Source of the DNA: Stagonosporopsis chrysanthemi
Lineage: Eukaryota; Ascomycota; Dothideomycetes; Pleosporales; Didymellaceae
NCBI GenBank assembly: GCA_022560025.1
Contig: JAFISE010000075.1
Location: forward strand, 87,012-151,011
Direction of reading: 5' to 3'
Length of the DNA: 64,000 bases
Part shown: positions 58,332-64,000 of the stretch, in pieces
Numbering within the stretch: position 1 is the first letter of the stretch
How the letters are laid out: each line of letters starts with the position of its first letter
Position numbers and translations under genes: made by a program
Notes under the pieces: generated by a model
Told to the model about the DNA's origin: nothing
The model's input: the letters and a program-made list of their open reading frames with translations, nothing else
Database searches by the model: none

Positions 58332-58981
58332 TCAGTGTGCAGTCACAAGAGAGATGCCCTCCTTGAAATCGGACATATCGTCAGCCCGATCATGCTTGCC
58401 ATTCCACCGCACTATACCGTTCTTATCGACTCCATAGTTGCCTCCAGTCTGCCATCTGTTCCCGCTCTCGGTAGGTCTGTTCCAGATGCCCTCCTCTTTG
58501 CCCAGCTTGTTCAGGTTACTTAGACCGGCAGGCGAGAGAACATGGTAGAAGCTTGAGACGCCGAGACCGTATGCAGCGTATGCTTCTCGTTCAGCATCTA
58601 CGATAACATGCAGGTTAGGCTGAGTGTTTTTCGAGGTGTCGGGCAGTGCGGCAAGCCAACGGTCGGTCGAGCCCTGGTCACTGTGCGAGACAGCGACGAA
58701 GCGGACGTTGGGGTTCGCCGCAGCCGCATCGCGCAAGTTGAGGAATGTCTTCTCCGCAACTGCTCTGGGTCAGCATGTTCGTGCAACCAGAAATGTCATT
58801 CAGCTTGGCGAGGCTCACAGGGACAGCCGCAGTGCCTTAGAAAGGCAATGATAGTTGGTTTTCCATCCTCAGGAACAGTAAGCTTGGATGTCGAGGGTGC
58901 CTTTTGGCCGACCGCTGGAGGTTCAGCGGTCTTGACGTAGGAAGGACTCATCCATGACCAGAACTCTTGTTGCCAGGTCAT
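58332..58981 (-). CDS. Peroxiredoxin-like (AhpC/TSA_2, thioredoxin-fold) protein
   Basis: Exons complement(58819-58981) and complement(58332-58759) give 196 residues; the 59-nt intron falls inside the active-site block. Splicing gives T-I-I-A-F-L-R-H-C-G-C-P-F-A-E-K-T-F, the redox motif of fungal AhpC/TSA-type proteins, with C51 and C53. The rest is a thioredoxin fold (V-R-F-V-A-V-S-H-S-D, V-I-V-D-A-E-R-E-A-Y-A-A-Y-G-L-G), ending in a G-G-x-F/Y-V-D-K-N-G-type strand (G-G-N-Y-G-V-D-K-N-G). It probably reduces peroxides or disulfides in the cytosol. The substrate and electron donor are unknown. An in-frame upstream Met would add 57 residues of poor composition and was not used. Confidence 0.86.
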
Positions 58982-59563
58982 CTTGTGTTGCTGAGGTTTC
59001 TGGTGCAGCTGACAATAGACTGTCGAACACAACGCTTGCTTGCGCGGCCATGGCGCAACAACGTCCTTTGTACTTAACGCTGTGGTTGAGGTAGCGGCCG
59101 CGCGGAGAGCGTCACTGCGGGGTGATCGGATCCAGCCTCCAAAGACCTTCAAGTGGCGCCGTCTGCACGCGACGGCTGACAGATATTCACATAGCCTATG
59201 CAGTGGTTTGCCGATTCACCAAATGTAATCACGAGGCGCTACGAACGAGGACAGTGCGCTACCCCTAGACGCGGTCGCGTAGCTGGTAAGCGTGGGACGC
59301 GCGGCACGAGACATAAACCACTGATCATCACAACCTCGCGGCAGGTAAAGACGTGTTGAAGTTTGAACCGATCGATTCGTCAATCGTCAGTGAATCGCCA
59401 CTGATTAGCTGGATATACTACATGCTCAGCACCGCTCCAGTGCACCCATAAACCCGAGTTGAAGACCGTGAACCATGATTCCGTGAAAACGCCTATGAAA
59501 GTAACCAAATATCCATCACCGACCAAGAAGTTGTCGTGAGGCCGGCATCATGAAGTGACAAGC
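58982..59563. other. Intergenic: peroxiredoxin-like promoter and H3 3' flank
   Basis: A 582-bp region with no supported gene. I could not see a metazoan-type histone 3' stem-loop directly after the H3 stop; fungi normally polyadenylate histone mRNAs. Confidence 0.5.
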
Positions 59564-60212
59564 TTAACCGCGCTCACCACGAAGGCGACGAGCAAGCTGG
59601 ATATCCTTGGACTCTGTGAACTGTTAGAAGGTGGTCATTGCGAGGATGGTGGAAGAGACGTACGGATGGTGACACGCTTGGCGTGGATGGCGCATAGGTT
59701 GGTGTCTTCGAAGAGAGAGACGAGGTAGGCCTCGACGGACTCCTGAAGAGCGCCGATGGCAGAAGACTGGAAGCGGAGATCCGACTTGAAGTCCTGGGCA
59801 ATCTCACGGACAAGACGCTGGAAGGGCAGCTTGCGGATGAGAAGCTCGGTCGACTTCTGGTAGCGACGGATCTCACGGAGAGCGACGGTACCAGGCTTGT
59901 AGCGGTGAGGCTTCTTGACACCACCGGTTGATGGCGCGGACTTGCGAGCAGCCTTCGAGGCGAGCTGCTTACGGGGAGCCTTGCCACCAGTGGACTTACC
60001 TACAGGAGTATGTTAGCGATGCGTTGCAAGGTAGTGTGGGATGTGATGAGGTAATGCGCAAAGGCTGACCCAGGCATGACGTGCAGCGCAAAGGTGGCGA
60101 TGGCAGACAGGCCGCGACAGCAACACCAGGGCGATGCACGCAGAGTGCAAGCAAGGCAGTGGATGAGGGCAATGCGGAAGGACTTACGGGCGGTCTGCTT
60201 GGTGCGGGCCAT
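59564..60212 (-). CDS. H3: Histone H3
   Basis: Exons complement(60188-60212), complement(59664-59999) and complement(59564-59613) give 136 codons of protein including Met, the universal H3 length. The tail A-R-T-K-Q-T-A-R-K-S-T-G-G-K-A-P-R-K is intact, so K4, K9 and K14 are all present. The core includes R-Y-R-P-like K-P-H-R-Y-K-P-G-T-V-A-L-R-E-I, K-L-P-F-Q-R-L-V-R-E-I-A and D-T-N-L-C-A-I-H-A-K-R-V-T-I-Q. The end is R-R-L-R-G-E-R-G. The first intron (188 nt) splits the Arg-8 codon after only 25 coding bases, and the second (50 nt) splits a Gln codon. It is paired head to head with H4. The core packages DNA in the (H3-H4)2 tetramer. Confidence 0.98.
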
Positions 60213-60717
60213 GGTTGCTGATGTGGATGTGTTGTGTGTTGATGAAGATGTTGAAACTGTGGAGTGGAGCGGTGTGGTGGATGAGAGAGGGAGGAGGGCG
60301 GGTGGGCGAGGTTAATAAGTAAACGGGGGCGGGCGGCTGCCTGGAAAATCAACTCTGAAAGGCGCGCTGGAAAGCGGCGCAAGAACATCAACGCTGTTTT
60401 GCAGCGGGAACAGCAACTTCGAAACTCACAAGTAAGAGTAGGTGGCGCTGATTGGCTCGCTAAGAAGGGCGCCCGATTAGGAAGTGGCACGGTCGTTGAT
60501 CTGGAAAGCGCGCCCGTGCGCAGCGGTTGATCTGGGCCGGCAGGCGTCAGGCGTGTGTGATCCAGCGGCCGCGGTGCACGACCCGCCCTGTCCTCTTAAG
60601 CACCGAACGTCCCCAGCAGCATTATTTCCATCATCAGCCAACTGCATCTTCTCCCCAGCTTCAGCCCGCTCCAACTATCTCACCTAACCTCAAAACTTCC
60701 CCCACACACACATCAAC
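60213..60717. promoter_or_regulatory. Bidirectional H3/H4 histone promoter
   Basis: 505 bp separate the two start codons. Visible elements are: GTTGATCTGG at 60495-60504 and again at 60526-60535, 31 bp apart; CTGGAAAGCG at 60367-60376 and 60501-60510; an ATTGG (inverted CCAAT) at 60451-60455; and a TTAATAA AT-rich block near 60313 on the H3 side. The repeated 10-mers are candidates for histone-gene coordinating elements. Their binding factor is unknown to me. Confidence 0.6.
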
Positions 60718-61165
<448 letters not shown>

Positions 61166-61836
61166 GCGCGTTCTTTTTTCCCGGTTTTCATATCACGACT
61201 TCTACCGGCCTCATCGGTCTACGGTCGGTTTCGGTGCTTGGGTGGATGGTCACAATGCCTTGTATAGTAGGCTACGGAGTTCACGGTCACATCAGTGGGA
61301 TTGATTGCTTTTACATGGAATGATACCATAATACTTCACGTTGCTTGCCTATCTCACTCTGCCACCGTGATTTCAAGAGTCTTGCGCGTCGACGCTGCTT
61401 GTTGTGATGTCGACGAAACGCGGTGGTCATAGCGGCCATGGATCGACGTAGTGAGTCTTGATTTGTTCCTAGCGTACTTCAACACCTTACGGTTCAACAT
61501 ATTGCAGAACATCATGACTGACGGACATGTTGAATTGTTTGTGTGCTGACTGTAGCTGTTGTCTACTGTTGCAGCTACACTTGCCCATAGTTTGCTCCAG
61601 CGGAACGTTCCCCTCTTTATCCTGGCCGCATTTGGCAAGTGGGTGCATGCTGGAGAACAACTTCCTCTGTGCAGCGCTGACCTGAGCGTCGTGGCTAGTT
61701 CTGTCTCTCCTGCGAGTTTTCTTTCTTTCGCACACCTCGTTTTGCTTGCTAGCTATTGATGACGCTTTTCCGTTCACCTGCTGCATATCCGGTCAGCCTC
61801 GTCCCTCTGACGTTATCGCATTCGTAAGGCCCCTCC
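61166..61836. other. Intergenic: H4 3' flank and HAD promoter
   Basis: A 671-bp region with no supported gene. Confidence 0.45.
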
Positions 61837-62827
61837 ATGGCAGGATCACCGCATCGCCCAGTACAAAATGACCTTTCGTCGCCAACTCCACTACCCAAAG
61901 CATCCCCGATATCCATATCTGGTACCGCTATGGCTATTTCGCCTGCACCTCGAGCCCTGTTCTTTGACGTCTTCGGTACCTGCGTTGACTGGCGCACTAC
62001 CGTTGTGAGCGAACTCGAAGCCCAGGCCCATGCTGCGCTCAATTCAGCCACTGCGTCTCTGGCGTCTCGTGTCAGACTCACAGCGTCTAATATGACCACG
62101 CAGCGATGGGGCGAATTTGCACAGCAATGGAGAGACAGCTACAGGGATTTCACACGAAAGCTCGCCGCCGATTCGTCAATTCCTTGGAAGTCCGTCGATG
62201 AGCACCATCTCGAATCTCTTAACGAGCTGGTCATCCAATGGCAAATCAACGGCTTATGGGACAGCGAGCAGCTACGTGCTCTCAGTCTGATCTGGCATCG
62301 ATTGGAACCATGGACAGATTCCGCTCTAGGTGTATCCATGTTGAACAGGCTCTTCTGTAGGTTCGATTCACATTGGAACCACAAGCGCTGATCTTGCAGA
62401 CACGTGCACCTTGTCCAACGGTAACCTGAGTCTTCTCGGTGATCTGCGTACTTACAGTACTATTCCTTTCACCCATTTGTTCTCGGCTGAGCTCTTCGGT
62501 ACCTACAAGCCGTCGTCGCGTGTGTACCTTGGAGCTGCTGAGAAGCTACAGCTGCCGCCCGATCAATGTGTCATGGTGGCTGCGCATCTCAACGATCTCA
62601 GGGCCGCGAAAGAGAACGGCTTGAAGACTATATACGTCGAACGTCCTTCTGAGGAGGAGTGGAGCCAAGATGAAATCGAGAAGGCACGGGGCTGGGTAGA
62701 CTTGTGGGTTAGCTCCGGCAACGACAATAGAGGTTTCATCACTGTGGCGGAGAGGCTGGGTATCGAACTCAACGCTACGGATCAAGCCAGGAGACTCAGT
62801 ACGTCGGCTCCAGTTGGTGGTTTGTAG
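61837..62827 (+). CDS. HAD-superfamily hydrolase, type II 2-haloacid dehalogenase-like
   Basis: Exons 61837-62356 and 62400-62827 give 315 residues; the 43-nt intron (GTAGGT...TTGCAG) is the shortest in the window. Motif I is A-L-F-F-D-V-F-G-T-C-V-D-W with nucleophile D44, motif II L-S-N-G-N, motif III Y-K-P-S-S-R-V-Y with the catalytic Lys, and motif IV V-A-A-H-L-N-D-L-R-A-A-K-E-N-G-L. The last is a hallmark of the haloacid dehalogenase subtype. These enzymes hydrolyse 2-halo-acids or related esters/phosphates through an aspartyl intermediate; the fungal physiological substrate is unknown. The second in-frame Met (residue 32, at 61930) has a better G at -3 and a more typical N-terminus, and may be the real start (284 residues). 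Confidence 0.9.
62357..62399 (+). other. 43-nt intron of the HAD gene
   Basis: The donor is TTCT|GTAGGT and the acceptor TTGCAG|AC. It is the smallest intron inferred in this window. It contains GGTTCGATTC, which only resembles a tRNA T-loop. Confidence 0.75.
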
Positions 62828-63942
62828 ACAGGAGCTTCCATAGTCGTTACATAGTACACTGCAGGTCAAATAGTACATTGGTAGCAGGAATGACATTGTT
62901 ATATCACATCACATTCAATTACATTGCTTCTTCGTGACTCTACAACGATTCTATTGTCGGGGGTAAGTATTCTTCCTAGGGTTTGATTTCTGAAAACGAG
63001 TATTGGGTCCACGTTTGACCACTCATCTCACACTTAAAAAAAAAACATTGCGCGACGGTGACTACAGGAAACACTATCAAGCTAACACATGCTGTTACAA
63101 ATACATCAAAGTATCACGAAACAAAGATTTGCCTCCTCCTGAGCTGGGTTATGATGGTCAACGTTACTGCCATGTCTGATGATGGGAGACATCACGTGAT
63201 CTCGATTTTCCTTTTCACCTGCACATGCCGGCGTAGCGTCTAAGACACATGCCGTTACAGACAAGAACTGGAACGGTTCAGATTATACCCGTGTTGAAGC
63301 ACCTTTCATTGTGGCTTGAATATGCACATGTCAACGACTGTCACAATCCGAAGGTCGTGAGCCTATGCTGCTGGGAAACACGCCATGTAATCCACGCAAA
63401 GACCACCTCAGACCCAAAAGCACCCACCTGGAATCGTAGGATATCTGGCGGCGCTCGGTACTGCATCATTGTATATCTGTAAATCACGGGGACCCAGAGT
63501 CAAAGCCCGGCCTTGGGAGGCTGGACCCACTTGAGACGGAGTTCGAGTAAGCGCTCCCCCGCATTGCGCTAGCGGCCCCAGACACCATGCCCTCGGCATC
63601 GTCATCACGTCCCTTGGGCCGAGAATCATTGATAAAGTCTGGCTGTAAATAGTAATTGCCCTCCTTACATACCAATCGTTGCATAAAAATAGGTCCCTAT
63701 TGATCACAACTCAGCTCACTGGCTCCAACCACAAAACCCAGATACTCCAAGGCCGACAGTTGGAGTGAAGCCGATTCCAGAACTGGCTGTCCCCGACTGG
63801 ATTGGGAAACTGCATCATCGCTGCCGCTCGTTTATTATCAGATCTGTAAGAAGCCGGAAGAAAGCTCCGCAAGCATAGAGTAATCCAGCGCGACCAGTAC
63901 CAACCACCACGAAAGTCGATCAGCTGTAGAACCTGTAGCACC
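62828..63942. other. Intergenic: HAD 3' flank and promoter of the next gene
   Basis: About 1.1 kb without a supported gene. A 10-base A run lies at 63036-63045. The final 20 bp (TGTAGCACC before ATG) give a good start context for the gene at 63943. Confidence 0.45.
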
Positions 63943-64000
63943 ATGTCCCAAGAGCACCTTCAAGATAGCGCATACGCCGAATCCATGAAAGACCCCGAAA
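63943..64000 (+). CDS. N-terminus of a probable acyl-CoA synthetase (3' truncated by window)
   Basis: An ATG at 63943 in an ACCATG context opens a 19-codon stop-free frame that runs off the window. The visible residues include A-Y-A-E-S-M-K-D-P-E. This resembles the Y-x-x-S-x-x-D-P-E-x-F-W block at the start of acetyl-/acyl-CoA synthetases (ACAS_N). The match is short, so this is an inference. Confidence 0.35.
   Translation, partial: MSQEHLQDSAYAESMKDPE

Noticed and set aside
58982..59152. 57-residue N-terminal extension of the peroxiredoxin-like protein
   Set aside because: The composition is poor, and the Met at 58981 matches the compact family start.
62360..62369. tRNA T-loop-like GGTTCGATTC
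   Set aside because: It lies inside the 43-nt HAD intron. No acceptor stem, D arm or anticodon arm can be drawn around it.

Overview
This window is nuclear DNA from a filamentous ascomycete (Pezizomycotina; Dothideomycetes is my best guess, from overall resemblance only). The genes carry short spliceosomal introns, and the inferred proteins are typical of that group. They include a Lte1-type exchange factor, a GRAM/PH sterol glucosyltransferase (Atg26), a vacuolar aspartyl protease, a KDEL-ended UDP-glucose:glycoprotein glucosyltransferase, a Zn2Cys6 regulator and a divergent H3/H4 histone pair. I reconstructed 24 protein genes, two of them cut by the window edges. They contain 32 inferred introns, of which 29 are 43-61 nt long. 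All splice sites were read by eye, and each model closes in frame.

Layout. 0-2 kb: the 3' end of an ALG1-like mannosyltransferase and a short-chain dehydrogenase. 3.7-9.1 kb: a giant LTE1 gene with a triplet-repeat intron. 10.2-12.1 kb: a membrane-anchored cytochrome P450 on the minus strand. 12.1-15.7 kb: gene-poor DNA ending in a GC-rich leader dense in micro- and minisatellites, ahead of a 1121-residue Zn2Cys6 transcription factor (15.7-19.2 kb). 19.2-23.3 kb: a 4-kb stretch with no convincing gene. 23.3-27.3 kb: DPB2 and a NASP/Hif1-type histone chaperone, head to head. 27.5-32.0 kb: UGGT. 32.6-35.2 kb: an MFS exporter and a GNAT acetyltransferase, tail to tail. 36.3-38.0 kb: a secreted, probably GPI-anchored APP1-domain protein. 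38.2-43.2 kb: an F-box-like protein and the FCP1 CTD phosphatase. 44.0-50.5 kb: ATG26 and PEP4. 51.0-54.0 kb: an EI24/RRT8-type membrane protein and the spliceosomal RED protein. 54.4-55.6 kb: a secreted GH43 arabinanase/arabinofuranosidase. 56.2-59.0 kb: EXO5 and a peroxiredoxin-like protein. 59.6-61.2 kb: histones H3 and H4, sharing a 505-bp promoter. 61.8-62.8 kb: a type II haloacid dehalogenase. At 63.94 kb a new gene begins, probably an acyl-CoA synthetase.

Most genes are housekeeping: replication and chromatin (DPB2, NASP, H3, H4, EXO5), RNA (FCP1, RED), ER quality control (ALG1, UGGT), and vacuole/autophagy (ATG26, PEP4). The accessory genes are the P450, MFS, GNAT, APP1-like and GH43 genes, and they do not form an evident biosynthetic cluster. 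I found no clear novel multi-gene system. The signals most worth a second look are the GPI-anchored APP1-domain protein with an altered HAD motif, the H3 intron flanked by a direct repeat that looks like a record of intron gain, the repeated elements in the histone promoter, and the satellite-rich leader of the transcription factor.
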